NCBI RefSeq assembly: GCF_019393635.1
Contig: NC_057861.1
Coordinates: 58,636,532-58,700,531, forward strand
Length of the DNA stretch: 64,000 nt
Direction: 5' to 3'
Source of the DNA: Dromiciops gliroides
Lineage: Eukaryota > Chordata > Mammalia > Microbiotheria > Microbiotheriidae
The notes under the pieces are model-generated. The model ran no database searches, was not told the origin of the DNA, and was given only the letters and a program-made list of their open reading frames with translations. Position 1 is the first letter of the stretch. Every line of letters begins with the position of its first letter. This document shows positions 43,736 to 55,345 of the stretch, in pieces. The position numbers were made by a program, and so were the translations under genes.

Positions 43736-44363
43736 GGAGGTAGGGGACAGAGTCACCAGGCCTTAGGGGAGGGAGGACCTCCTGATCCAGCCCACACCCT
43801 TCCCCTTTGTCCCAACCTTTGAGGCAATTCCCCCTTCCCCTTTTCCCCTCCTGGGTCCTGATTACCCATCCCTTTATTCAGTGGCCAGATGAACCTTGAA
43901 CCAACTACTTTGATGAATGGTGAATCACATACTATACTCATTGTAAGGTAGAAAACCATCAGGCCTTATCAGCTGCCTCCTTCCTCATTGTACCCTAAGG
44001 ACTACCATATCCTACTATTTATCCTGCCACTGTACCCTCCAGAATCCCCTAACTTTGCCAAAGTACCCCAAGTAATACTGGACTTTCCATCCATCCAATC
44101 CCTCCTATATGTGTTGCTTTCCCCATTTGGAATATACATTCCTTGACAGCAGAGATTGTCTGGCGTTCCTATTTATAGCCTCATTGGTTAGCACAGCACA
44201 TGGCACATAGTTAAGTATTTCATAAATGCTACTTCATTCATTTAAGACCCAGTTTCCCAGTATCCCAGGCAACTTTTTAAGATTACAAGTTGGCAGTCTG
44301 CATGGGAGGGGGGGGGGCAGTTTTCACATAAGGAATTTGGTAGGCTAAATTGGTTTGGTGGGG
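43736..44363. other. Unassigned, with an L2-like 3' end near 44140-44245
   Basis: The phrase tccttgacagcagagattgt and agcacatggcacatagttaa is a typical old LINE 3' end; nothing else is recognised. Confidence 0.5.
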
Positions 44364-44508
44364 GTTTTTTTGGTGGGGCAATGAGAGTTAAGTGACTTGC
44401 CCAGGGTCACACAGCTAGTAACTGTCAATTGTCTGAGTCTGGATTTGAACTCAGGTCCTCCTGAATTCAGGGCCGGTGCTTTATCCACTGTGCCACCTAG
44501 CTGCCCCC
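44364..44508 (-). mobile_element. tRNA-derived SINE, antisense
   Basis: Full-length; similar flanks ggctaaattg / tgctaaattg. Confidence 0.9.
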
Positions 44509-44919
44509 AAGTATGCTAAATTGTTAATCTATATGACTAGTTCTCCCTCCCCCTAAAAGGTATGTCTTATAGAATAGTTAATACATTTGGCTATGTGGGG
44601 TTACATTCCTAGTAAGTGGCAGAGCCTGGACTCGAAAGAAATGAAGATGGTTAATTGCTATCACAGTTTCCTCCTATCTACCCCTTCCCTCCTTAAAACT
44701 CTCACAAAGCCAGAACTGCCATGTTAAGTAGTAAACAATGGATCTTGTCTCCAACTACTCAAGGGTTCATCTTGCCACCAAAGGTCATCCAGGTACATTT
44801 ATAAACAAAAAGCCCCTTAAGTACTAGCCACCTTTTTATTTCAACTAGATGGTACTGGAAGCTCAAGGAGGAAGAGGAAATTGAAATCAGCTTGTTAGTT
44901 GGAAGTCAAACTCAACACA

Positions 44920-45090
44920 CCCAAGAGTGTAGAGTCATAGAGTCATACCTAGTTATTGAGGCTAATGCCATTGACATCATCAAGTCCAGTCTGCACATGA
45001 TCAAGGACAGCTCATAGAGTAAAGTGACCTCCCCAAAGTTCTCCAGTGAGTCAGTGGAAGTTAGTGGTAGAGTCAGTATATTACTGGAAT
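44920..45090 (-). mobile_element. MIR-type SINE, antisense
   Basis: Diverged: tcatcaagtccagtctgcac and ctccagtgagtcagtgg. Confidence 0.55.
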
Positions 45091-45108
45091 TCTTTGGGAT
45101 CAGGAAGG

Positions 45109-45830
45109 ATTCATGATCAGCTTCCTTACAATTTCTAAACTTAGGAGATTCTGGTTTTTTTAAAGTCCTGAATAACCTTGATCTGAGGGCAAGATGAAGT
45201 TAGAACTAGGATGGCAAGTCTATCACAGTTGATCATCACACAGTGCTTCTGTCACTGTGTACAGTATTCTCCTGGTTCTGCTTACTTCACTCAGCATCAG
45301 TCCACTTAAATCTTTCCAGGATTTTCTGAAATCTGCCTCCTCATCATTTCTTATAGCACAATAGTATTCCATTACATTCATAGATCACAACTTGTTCAGT
45401 CATTCCCCAACTGATGGACATTTCCTCAATTTCCAGTGCTTTGCCATCACAAAGAGAGCTGCTATAAATATTTTTGTATATGTGGGTCCTTTCCCCCTTT
45501 TTATGATCTCTTTGGGATATAGACCACAGTAGTGGTATTACTGGGTGTGCACAGCTTTATAGCTCTTTGGACATAATTCCAAATTGCTCTCCAGATTGAT
45601 TGGATCAGTTCACAGCTCCACCAACAATGCATTAGTGTTCTGATTTTTCCACAGCTTCTCTAACATTTATTATTTTCCTTTTTTTTGTCATATTAGCCAA
45701 TCTGATAGGTGTGAGACGGTACCTCAAAGCTGTTTTAATTTGCCTTTCTCTAATCTGTAGTGATTTAGAGCATTTTTTTTCATATGGCAGTAGATAACTT
45801 TGATTTCTTCATCTGAAAACTGGCTTCAGG
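45109..45830 (-). mobile_element. L1 fragment with an unusual 3' tail (copy 2)
   Basis: 45216-45830 is antisense L1 ORF2. 45109-45215 repeats the non-L1 tail seen at 29679-29785 in the same orientation. Confidence 0.75.
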
Positions 45831-46490
45831 CAATTCTTAAAACTCTTAAGTAACAAATGAGTTATAGTTTCTTATGCTGATGCAGTCATAGATTTGGATC
45901 AAAAAACTACATCTCACAGTGGGTTTTTGTTAGTAGGTTTTTATCAATATAACCATTTAAATATCAATGTTAGCTTTTTTGGCTAATTAAAGCAGTGATC
46001 CATCCAGGCATATGATCTTTTTGAAACTTATTAAAATATTACTGATTTTTTCCCCTTGGGTTATAACAGAGTGTATGGGCCAAATTCAGTATGGGGATAG
46101 TTAATTGGGTGGCTTGCCATAATATTGGGGTTCAGAAAATAATGGGAGACCTTATAGGTCCAGAGTTTCCTCTCTTCCAAACTATCTTTTCTTTAGTTAA
46201 TTTCTCTCAGACTGATAAGAAAGGAGATTAACAACTTCTTTTCCACAAACAAATAAGGTTTTATTAATTAGAATGAAGTTTACAACACAAGTGAAGTTAA
46301 TAGAGCAAGGGACAATGAGAAAGGGGATAGAGAAAGGGAAAAAATATGTCCCACTTCCCAGATGGTTAGAATCCAAATCTCCAGGGTAAAAAAACCCTGG
46401 CTTGAAAACTGACTCAAACCCTAAACCTGCCTCCAGCCCAGCTGGCCCAGAAAGCCAGCCTCACTTCAACAACACAAACTCACCACCGAG

Positions 46491-46625
46491 GGCAGCTAGG
46501 TGGTGCAGTGGATAAAGCACCAGCCCTGTATTCAGAGGACCTGAGTTCAAATTTGGCCTCAGACACTTGACACTTACTAGCTGTGTGATCCTGGGCAAGT
46601 CACTTAACCCCCAATGCCCCGGGGA
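46491..46625 (+). mobile_element. tRNA-derived SINE inside LTR A
   Basis: Full-length apart from the tail; it interrupts the LTR at caccaccg, the place where the related LTR at 50221 reads caccaccagggg. Confidence 0.9.
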
Positions 46626-46750
46626 GTGGGGGGGAGGGGAAGATTACTAAGTCAACACCACCTGGGATCTGCAGCTCCAAGGAGAATCAGCTGTGCAGAG
46701 TCCCCTGGCTCGGTCCAAAGGGCCACCACCAGCTTGCTTGTGCACTCGCT

Positions 46751-46832
46751 CACTCTCTCTCTCTCTCTCTCCCTCTCTCTCCCCCTCTCTCCCTCTCTTT
46801 TCCTCTCTCCCTCTCTTTTCCTCTCTCTCCCC
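46751..46832. repeat. (CT)n-rich tract
   Basis: CTCTCT/CCCTCT repeats inside LTR A. Confidence 0.9.
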
Positions 46833-46902
46833 AGGCAAAAAAGCTCACCCCTCGCTCCTTCTTCCTCCCAGAAGCTTCCCGTGAAAATGGAAACAGGGCT
46901 GT

Positions 46903-46945
<43 letters not shown>
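46903..46945. repeat. (CA)n microsatellite
   Basis: About 21 pure CA units inside LTR A. Confidence 0.95.
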
Positions 46946-46946
<1 letters not shown>

Positions 46947-47239
46947 CTCCAAGCTAATTGGCTGGCAACTTTGATCAACAGGACCCATGAGCAAGCATCA
47001 CTTCCTGACACCGAAGCCACGTGACTTTTCAAGATTACATCTTTTCAGTCTGACCATAATGAAGCAAAGATGAGGTCATAGAAACCCAAATCACAATTAA
47101 TTCCTTACAAGAGAATGGTGATTTTGATTCAAAAAGAAATCACTTTAATGTTTGCTATACTATGTGCCCAATATGGCTTTCAAAATATAAATATTCTATC
47201 AACACTTACTTTAATAACTCATGTTTTATATCATGCTCT

Positions 47240-47540
47240 AAGTTTGACCACCCTGGGAAGTCAGCAATGCAAGTATTATCTGTGTCCAATCCCAATTAGG
47301 AAACTAGGGGTCTAAGAGAGAAGGTGATTTGCCCACTGTCACACAGAGTATCTGGCAAGTGTTGGAGCCAAGATTCAAACCTCAGTTTCTTTCTTTTTTT
47401 GTTGTTTTTGGTGAGGCAATTGGTGTTAAGTGACTTGCCCAGGGTCACACAGCTAGTAAGTGTCAAGTGTCTGAGGCTGGATTTGAACTCAGGGCTTTGC
47501 CACCTAGCTACCCCTAAACCTCAGTTTCTTTTAACTAATT
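47240..47540 (-). mobile_element. MIR-type SINE split by a SINE, antisense
   Basis: aggaaactaggggtctaaga and tgatttgcccactgtcacac lie left of the insertion; the remainder follows it. Confidence 0.7.
47394..47515 (-). mobile_element. tRNA-derived SINE, internally deleted, antisense
   Basis: Duplication aaacctcagtttcttt at 47378-47393 and 47516-47531. About 30 bp is missing between actcaggg and gccacctag. Confidence 0.9.
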
Positions 47541-48059
47541 TTAGATCCCATGTTCTTTCTACCATATCATAGTTGGCCTCTTCTCTGATATAACTGGGGC
47601 CAGTGTTTCCCAAATTAAAACATGATTTCTGTGGAAAACTGGTAAACAAACAAAAAACAGGAAATCACAACTTTCTCATCTCCCTCCAGGCTTCCCCTCC
47701 CCTTAGAGACTGAAGAGATGAAGTTCACTTTGCATAGTTTCATATCATATAAATGTATAGGGAGGAAGCAGTTACTGATTTTCTTGGTTATGAGTGTGTC
47801 TTTATAGACCTGTTTCAGCATTCTATCAACTAACAAGCATTAATTAAGCGTTATTATGCATGTGCCAATCATTGGGCTAACTCTGGAGATACAAGGAAAA
47901 ACAAAAATAGTGCCTTCTTTAAAGGAGTTTACATTCTTTGGGTCCAAGCTATTTGGTTGCCTTTATTTTGGGGGGGGATTGTCTCAAGGGTCACAAATAG
48001 TAAAATTGCTACCACATCTGTATCAGACGACCTATTCACCTTTTATCATCATTGAATCT

Positions 48060-48165
48060 GTCAGAAGGGACTGGACTTGGACTCAGAAGAGGTCTGGGTT
48101 CAAATTATGGCTCAGATACTTCTTGCTGTGTGATCTCAGATATCTGAACCCCACTTTGGTTTATT
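48060..48165 (+). mobile_element. MIR-type SINE head
   Basis: gacttggactcagaagaggt, gggttcaaattatggctcag; followed by a SINE insertion. Confidence 0.7.
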
Positions 48166-48177
48166 CACTTATGTTTT

Positions 48178-48338
48178 CTCTTTTTTTCTTTTTCTTTTTT
48201 TTTGCTGGGCAATTGGGATTAAGTGACTTGCCCAGGGTCACACAGCTAGTAAGTGTTAAGTGTCTGAGATCAGATTTGAACTCAGGTCCTCCTGAATCCA
48301 GGGCCAGTGCTCTATTCACTGCGCCACCTAGCTGCCCC
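48178..48338 (-). mobile_element. tRNA-derived SINE, antisense
   Basis: Duplication cacttatgttt at 48166 and 48339. Confidence 0.92.
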
Positions 48339-48660
48339 CACTTATGTTTCCTTGGGACAACAATCGCTAGGTTGTCTTTTGGCAAAGATCATCTGTATCT
48401 GTGAACTATTGTCTGAGTTTTAATGGGAAAACTGTTTCTTTTTCCCAAATTCCACTTGTGAGACTTACTGAGATAAGGAAATATAGTCTAAACCCTCCTG
48501 TTATGAAACAGAGATAAGAGAATCTAGACTAAACTGTTTGTCCTTGAAGGAAAAGTACAATTTTTTGAGATGTTTTAGGAAAAGTACACTTCAGTCTTCA
48601 AGAGATGGATGTGAAAAGGTAGGGTTGTTCTATGTTTGCTTTTTTTTAAAGTAAACTTTT

Positions 48661-48885
48661 TAAAAATAAAGTATTTTATTTTTTTCCTGTTACATGTAAA
48701 GATAGTTCTCAACCTTTGTTTATACAAGCTTTACAATTTCAGATTTTTCTCCCTCCCTCCCCTCCTTCCCCCGTCCCCTAGACAGCAGGTAATCTGATAT
48801 AGGTTTTTATATATATATATATATACACACACACATACATACATATATATACACACACAATATTATACATAATATACATAATATG

Positions 48886-48923
<38 letters not shown>

Positions 48924-48938
48924 CACACACATAATATT
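48661..48938 (-). mobile_element. Short L1 3' end with (TA)n, - strand
   Basis: Duplication aagtaaactttt at 48649-48660 and 48939-48950. The antisense G-rich tract is at about 48750-48778. A TA/CA microsatellite occupies 48807-48930. Confidence 0.9.
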
Positions 48939-49062
48939 AAGTAAACTTTTAAAAGAAACTCTCCTAGTTTGGGAAATGTTGGTCCCATTACAGATTACCA
49001 CCTAATTTAAAAGATTGTGTTCCTAAGAAATAAGATGTTAAGGGGTAAAATTCTAGCTCGTT

Positions 49063-49395
49063 TGTCTAAAATATCTAATGAGTGGTCGCCAATAAATTAT
49101 AAGCTTTAGCAAGAGTTAGACTTTTAAGCATTTATTAAGGAGAATAAGAATTTGGTAAAGAGAGAGAGAAAGGCCTAGATTCCTATCTATTAAAGGGAGA
49201 GCACATTTCTAGCTCCCTTCTCCACCAGAGTCCAGAGGAAAGAGCGCCAGTCTCCTCCTTCCTCCTCCCACTACTCCGCGTCACTTCCTGATACCAAAGA
49301 AAAGACTCCTGGTCTTGCCCTCAAAGACCTTCGCTTCATGGGCAGAACTCTTCTACAGTAAGTATCCAGCAGGTGGCGTTATTCCAATCGTTACA
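49063..49395 (-). mobile_element. Solo LTR C, - strand
   Basis: Begins TGTCTAAAATATC and runs to about CGTTACA; tcgtt occurs at both edges (49058-49062 and 49388-49392). Antisense poly(A) signal near 49131. Its 3' end motif (ctaatgagtggtcgcc) is shared with the LTR ending at 35973. Contains a CTCF-like site. Confidence 0.65.
49366..49381 (+). promoter_or_regulatory. CTCF-like motif inside LTR C
   Basis: CCAGCAGGTGGCGTTA fits the CTCF core CCASYAGRKGGC. Occupancy is unknown. Confidence 0.4.
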
Positions 49396-50220
49396 AAGAG
49401 AAGTCACTGTCAGCAAAGTTGCATACTCAGGAATGGTCTCAAAGTTCCCTGAAATATTTTGTTGAAACAGGAATCAATATATTTTAAATAAATGGGAGGT
49501 TTCATACTCAGTAGGCTCCTTGAAGGTAGGGGGGACTATTTCATTTTTATCTTTGTATTTCCAGTGTCTTGCACATATAGAGTACTTAATAAATGCTTGT
49601 TGAATGGATAAAAAATACTCAACAAATCCATTTTAAAATTCAATTGGCCTCTGACATTCCTGGAAAGAGCACTGCACATGGAGTCAGGAGAGAGACACTT
49701 TTAAAGGTGGAAGGGACCTCAGAGAATACCTAGTCCAACCCATAACTGAGAAGCCAATAAGTGATTATCTACTTTTAAAAAAAGTTTGTTGATATTTTCT
49801 GTTTCTTATATCACCATAGTATTTCATTTTTCTTTTCTTTTTATTGAATGAGATAATGTATTTGAAAGTAAACTATGAAGAATTTTGTAAACTTTAAGGT
49901 ATATCATGAAAATAAAGTATAGACACATACAATCTGAGTTGGAACAATCCTCGGTGGGCATCACAGCCAAACCATACTTGAACAAGCATCATTTCTACAG
50001 CATACCTGCATAGTATTTTATGTATCCCACTGCCCCACCCCCACCCCGGCCCCATCAGAAAAGGAGGGGGAAGAAGTCGGCACAACTCATCACCACATTG
50101 AAAAAGTTGGGAAGTTGGAAATTGGAAAACATGTGGAATGTGTAACTCCTGTGGTCCTCCCACCTCCATGAAGGGGTAGGTTGGTGGTGGAGGGGGGCGG
50201 TAATCTTCTCATATCTTAAC

Positions 50221-50943
50221 TGTTGGGGCCAAATTTAATATGGGGAGAGTTAATTGGGTGGCTTGCCATAATATTGGGGTTCAGAATATAATGAGGGACC
50301 TCTAGGTCCAAAGTTTCCTCCCCTCCAAATTGCCCTTTTTAGTTATTTCTCCCAGGCCAATAAGAAAGGAGCTTAACAGCCTCTTTTCCACAAACAAATC
50401 AGGTTTTATTAATGGGAATAAAATACACAGCAAAGGTGAAATTAATGAAGCCAATCACAAGGGAATAGGGAAAGAGGAAAATGGATAATCTCCCTGGCTC
50501 TAGCAAAGGCTGTCTCAAAACCCAAACTCGCTTTCAGCTCAGCTAATTCAAAGAGGGGGATTAACTCACCACCAGGGGTCTGTAATTTCTATGGCAGCCA
50601 GTCTCCAGTCCATCCCAAAAGCTCCTCCAAGGCCAGAGAGAGACAGCTACTTCCTGTTGGGGTCCCTTTTTCTACTTTTTTCTCCCTCCCCCAAAAGGGG
50701 AGGTCCTTCAAGGTGTGTGGCTGAGACTGGTCCTCTGTTGATGATGCAGTCCACAGCCTCTGAGGATACTCCTTCTCAGGGTTGGCCAAGTTAGACTAGG
50801 TTTAACAGGCCAAGTGTGGCTCAAGATCTAATCATCTTAAGTGGGTACTTAGTAGTTTCTCATTCACATCCAATTCAAACACTACCAAATCAATCAAGTT
50901 GGACCCCACCCCAGCATCTCTGAAATTCTATTATTTTACCACA
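50221..50943 (-). mobile_element. Solo LTR B, related to LTR A, - strand
   Basis: Starts TGTTGGGGCC and ends about TTACCACA. It shares with LTR A gagttaattgggtggcttgc, cttttccacaaacaaat and ggttttattaat. No clear duplication. Confidence 0.75.
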
Positions 50944-51130
50944 CTTCATTTAAGTCCCACTTGAGCTTTGTAATTTTGTTATGTTTGTTTTTGATTGTTT
51001 AGTGTATTGTTTTTTCCATTTACATTGTAGTTACTGTGTATATTGTTTTCTTGGTTCTGCTGACTTCATCCTGTATCAGTTTATATAGATCTCTCCATGC
51101 TTCTCTGTATTCATCATACCCAGCATTTCT

Positions 51131-51374
51131 TTTTCTTCTTCTTCTTCTTCTTCTTCTTCTTCTTCTTCTTCTTCTTCTTCTTCTTCTTCTTCTTCTTCTT
51201 CTTCTTCTTCTTCTTCTTCTTCTTCTTCTTCTTCTTTTGGTGAGGCAATTGGGGTTAAATGACTTGCCGAAGGTCACACAGCTAGTTAAGTGTCAAGTGC
51301 CTGAGGCCTGATTTGAAGTCAGGTCCTCCTGAATACAGGACCAATGCTCTATCCACTGTGCCACCTAGCTGCCC
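51131..51374 (-). mobile_element. tRNA-derived SINE with (GAA)34 tail, antisense
   Basis: The body is 51238-51374; the A-tail has become a 102-bp pure CTT/GAA tract (51135-51236). The flanks tacccagcatttct / tacccatcagttct are similar. Confidence 0.9.
51135..51236. repeat. (CTT)34 trinucleotide repeat
   Basis: Uninterrupted CTT on the + strand (GAA on the SINE sense strand). Confidence 0.97.
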
Positions 51375-51729
51375 CTACCCATCAGTTCTTACATCACAGT
51401 AAAATTCCATTACATTCATGTACCACAACTTATTTAGCCATCCCCCAATTGACAGGTATCTACATTGTTTTCAATTCTTAGTTATCACAAAATTGCTATT
51501 TGACATATTTTTGAATATGTGGGTGGGGACATTTTTCCCCATGAATGGCTTCTTTAGTGTATAAGCCCAGTAATAAAATCTCTGGTTTAAAGGGTTTGGT
51601 CAATTTATTTGCTTTATTTACACAATTCCAAATTGCTTTCCAAGATGACTTACCATTTCACAGCTCCACCAACAATATATTAGTGTGCCTATCTTTCCAG
51701 CCTTATTGGATGTTGTTCCTCTACTCTTT

Positions 51730-52110
51730 GATCTAGCCAAATTTATTTCTCTCTTCCTTGCAGACAACGCTCCATATTTCACTTCCAGTCTTTGTACAGG
51801 CCACACCCTATTTCTGGAATGTATTTCTTCCTTACCTCTGCCTTAGAGTCTCTTTCTTCATTTTAGACTCAACTTAGGCACCTCATCCCCCCAACCACTA
51901 GTGGCCTATTTCCCAACCCAACTTTTATATATTTCTATGTCTTTCTTTCTGTTTATACTACATGTACTTTTATGTGTTTTTTTCTTCTCCATTAGGATAT
52001 AAACTCGTTTTAGGTAAGGATTATTTCATTCTTTGTATTTGTATCCTCACTACTTAGCATAGGGACCAGTACTTAGCGGGTGCTTACTAAATACTTGTTG
52101 ATTGTGCAGG
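51730..52110 (+). mobile_element. CR1/L2-type LINE 3' end
   Basis: tatttctggaatgtatttct and gactcaacttaggcacctca, ending ggtgcttactaaatacttgt. Confidence 0.7.
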
Positions 52111-52299
52111 GAAACCACTACCTCTCGAGTTGGCTCATTCCACTTTCAGACAAATTCATTAGGAAGTTTTTCCTTATATTGAGCTGAAATTAGCTTCTCT
52201 GAAGCTTACTAAAACTGTATTAGCCTAACTTATATTAGCTCCCCCCCCCATGTCATATTGTTAACTGATTGAGCTTATTGTTCACTAAAACTCCCAAAA

Positions 52300-52530
52300 A
52301 GATCAAACTCAGATGCCAACAACTCCATGAAGCTCTCTGGCTCCTTACTTCAAGGTGAAAATGATCTTTCTTAGAATTTCTCATAGACCTTTGCCTAGAT
52401 CTCTCCTTTGCACTGATTTCACTGTCCTGCCATAATTATTCATATAATTGTCCTTCATTACATTCTTCGTACCTTATCAGGGTCTGTGGTATGGCCCTCC
52501 TTGCACAATGCCTCCCACACACTTGGGTTG
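52300..52530 (+). mobile_element. CR1/L2-type LINE 3' fragment
   Basis: Diverged version of the same 3' region; no motif is decisive. Confidence 0.5.
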
Positions 52531-52715
52531 GCACTTATTTGTCTTGTGACCCTGGATGTCTCTTAATTTCTTTGAGCTGAAGTTTCCTCATATCCTAAAT
52601 GAGGGTAGTAATACTTGCACTATCTACTTCTCAGGGTTTTTGAAGAGACAACTTTGTAAATCTCAAAGTGCTCTCAAAATCTGGGTCATTATTATTCCTC
52701 TCTCCTGATTATTTA
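52530..52715 (+). mobile_element. MIR-type SINE
   Basis: cttgtgaccctggatgtctc, tttcctcatatcctaaatga and aatctcaaagtgctctcaaa. Confidence 0.72.
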
Positions 52716-52739
52716 TATTTCATTAATAAGCATGTAGGA

Positions 52740-52870
52740 ATAATAGCTTTTATGAATTTCTTTAAATATTATGGCTATTAGAAGAATTCTTTATTGATAG
52801 CAATGTTCTCCAAGTGTTCCTATTTGTAGATGATATTGTCATAATTGCATTGAGCTTTGGAATATTCTAG
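52740..52870 (+). mobile_element. Possible RTE-type LINE reverse transcriptase fragment
   Basis: Translates at 52816-52860 to VFLFVDDIVIIALSF, resembling the FADDIVLIA catalytic box of RTE LINEs. Too short to be sure. Confidence 0.45.
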
Positions 52871-53037
52871 ACACTCCCTAGTTAAATCTATAGCAGTGAA
52901 AAGTGGAATGCATGAAAAATGGTGCTTTGTGACATGTAGCTGGGTAGCCAATTGGGTTAATAAATTTGAATTCTGGGTAATTTTGTCAGTGTGGTTATTC
53001 CCTATACTGATACTAGTCAAAACCCTTCTGCAACTCA

Positions 53038-53170
53038 GGATCATAGAACTGTAGCTAGAAGGGATTTTATTCATCTAGTTCAGTCCCTTTATTTTAGAGA
53101 TGAGGAACCTCAGGCCCAGAAAAGTTAAGGGATTTGCCTAAGATTATAAAAGTAGAAAATGTTAGATGGA
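53038..53170 (-). mobile_element. MIR-type SINE, antisense
   Basis: ttttagagatgaggaacctc and gggatttgcctaagattata. Confidence 0.7.
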
Positions 53171-53279
53171 AAGTTGCTATAGTTGAACATTCATCATTAG
53201 GTGGCTAAGCTAGTAATTAGCTTCTGTGAATTTAGGCTAGTTCTTGGACATGAGAAAACCAAATATTTATTTAATATTT

Positions 53280-53865
53280 TATATTTGATTCCATTATGTA
53301 ATTGATTCTATTCTGTAACTGCCTGAACCATGTTTCTTTGTCTCTGAGTTAAGTTCAGAAGTTTATGAATCCCAGTGTTCAGTTTTCCTCTCTGAGTTAA
53401 GTTTAAAGTTATTTTTTTTTATAAATCGCTTTAACTGAAAGAAAGCTGTTATCTCTATACCACTAGCTACCCTTATACAATTAGAAGACATTTGTTATCC
53501 TTGAAGGATTCAGGTGGATGCCAGGGAGTGTCATCTGTTATCTTTGTAACATTGGCTGTCCTTCAAGAAAGTCTGGTATGTTATCACCATGACACTAACT
53601 AGTTGTAGGTGGACACCATGAATGGAATTTCCATAGCAACAAGATAGAAGAAGGGGCTGTTGCTAGCCCTGCATTTGAGAATTCCATCCAACCATATTGT
53701 TTTCTGTTATCTACGACACTTCAGACTTTGCAACCAATCATATTGTTTTCCACGTGTGATGCTTCCTGTTCTTTGTTCTCTTGTACTTCCCATAACTATA
53801 TGATGGCTAGTAGCTTCACTTTGTGGTCTTTTGCCTGACTGAGGAGCCAAGAGAACCATATAAAT
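53280..53865. other. Unassigned; possible LTR
   Basis: aaccaatca, ctttgtggtcttttgcctga and catataaata give an LTR-like look, but no ends or duplication were found. Confidence 0.35.
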
Positions 53866-54045
53866 ATTTTTGGTGATTTATTCTGTAGCCTGAAACTTTG
53901 CTCAAGCTATTGTCTTGATTAATATCTTTGTTGATTCTCTAGTATTTTCCAAGCATATCATCATATCATTAGCAAATAGGAATGGTTTTATCTCCTCCTT
54001 GGTTGCTAATTTTCTAATATTATGATTTTGAAAGAATTAAAATTA
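53866..54045 (-). mobile_element. L1 ORF2 reverse transcriptase fragment, - strand
   Basis: The reverse complement near 53940-53975 reads ANDMMICLENT, a decayed ADDMIVYLENP box of L1 reverse transcriptase. Confidence 0.7.
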
Positions 54046-54204
54046 CAAGTAACCTAAAAATTAATGGAACAAGGAATGATGGAAGTAAGGTAGGTTATTA
54101 GATACTAAGGCAGGGGCTACACTGTGCTGGAACCAGATTAATATTTAATTGGGAAATATTTAACAAAGTAAACAAAAATGCAATAAAACATAGGTAACAT
54201 TACT

Positions 54205-55345
54205 TTTTATAGTATTTTTCAATTACATGTAAATAAAATTTTTTCAATGACATGTTAAGATAAAATTTCACTTTTTGTTGTTTTTTTTGTGGTTTTTTTT
54301 TATGTATAAGGTATTTTATTTTTTCCGTTACATGTAAAGATAGTTCTCAACTTTTGTTTATACAAGCTTTACAATTTCAGATTTTTCTCCCTCCCTCCCC
54401 TCCCTCCCCTCCCTCCCCCCTCCCCTAGACAGCAGGTAATCTGATATAGGTTATATCTATATATCTCTATACATATACATATAGATATAGATATATACAC
54501 ACACATATATATATACACATAATAACATTAATCCTATTTCTGCATTAATCCTGTTACAAGAGAAAAAATCAGAGCAGTGATGCAAAACCTCAAAATAGAA
54601 AAAAAAACCAACAGCACCCAAAACAAAAGAAATAATATGGTTCAATCAGCATCTATACTCCACAGTTCTTTCTTTCTTTTTTTTTTCTTGGATTTGGAGA
54701 TCCTCTTCTATCATGACTTCCCTGGAACTCTTCTGTACCATTGCATTGGTGAGAAGAATATAGTCCATCACAGTAGGTCAACACTCAATGTTGATGATAC
54801 TGTGTACAATGTTCTTCTGGTTCTGCTCATCTCACTCATCATCAGCTCACGTAAGACCCTCCAGGTTTCTCTGAACTCTTCCTGCTCATCATTTCTTACA
54901 GCACAATAGTATTCCATTGTATTCATATACCACAACTTGTCCAGCCATTCCCCAATTGATGGGCACCCCCTCAACTTCCAATTCCTTGCTACCGCGTAAA
55001 GAGCAGCTATAAATATTTTTGTACATGTGGGTCCCTTTCCCCCTTCCATGATTTCTTTGGGAAAAAGACCTAAAAGTGGAATTGCTGGGTCAAAGGGTAT
55101 GCACAGCTTTATCGCCCTTTGGGTATAATTCCAAATTGCTCTCCAGAATGGTTGGATCAGCTCACAGCTCCACCAACAATGCATTAGTGTTCCAATTTTC
55201 CCACAGCCTCTCCAACATTAAAGTTTCACTTTTTAAAAAATTCGAGTTTCAAACTTTCTCCATCCTTCCCTGCCTTCCCCTTTCCCTAAAATGGTAAGCA
55301 ATTTGATGTAGGTTGATATGCAATCAGCTAACATTACATTTTAAA
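54205..55345 (-). mobile_element. Older L1, - strand
   Basis: caattacatgtaaataaaat at the left, then cgagtttcaaactttctcca after the nested copy. Confidence 0.8.
54277..55219 (-). mobile_element. Younger L1 nested in an older L1, - strand
   Basis: Flanks aaatttcacttttt (54263-54276) and aagtttcacttttt (from about 55221). Antisense ORF2 C-terminus at 54768-55184, intact over 138 codons with the IPFDPAIPLLG and MEYYCAVRN motifs. G-rich tract antisense at about 54387-54425. Confidence 0.92.

Larger units (their letters stand above)
46072..47109 (-). mobile_element. Solo LTR A, - strand, with SINE and microsatellite
   Basis: About 1.04 kb, ends TGTATGG...CCTTACA, 4-bp duplication AGAG at 46068-46071 and 47110-47113. 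Antisense poly(A) signal (ttttatta) near 46258. The left third matches the LTR at 50221. Confidence 0.82.
51010..51720 (-). mobile_element. Old L1, - strand, split by a SINE
   Basis: ttcttggttctgctgacttc and ccattacattcatgtaccac on the two sides of the SINE; further ORF2 text to ccaccaacaatatattag. Confidence 0.75.

Noticed and set aside
46072..50943. Two related LTRs 4.1 kb apart in the same orientation, as if a provirus
   Set aside because: The left LTR has its own AGAG duplication on both sides, and the DNA between holds MIR, SINE, L1 and a different LTR with no gag, pol or env trace. They are separate solo LTRs.
51020..51311. Poly-Arg and poly-Leu frames
   Set aside because: Translation of the (CTT)34 tract.
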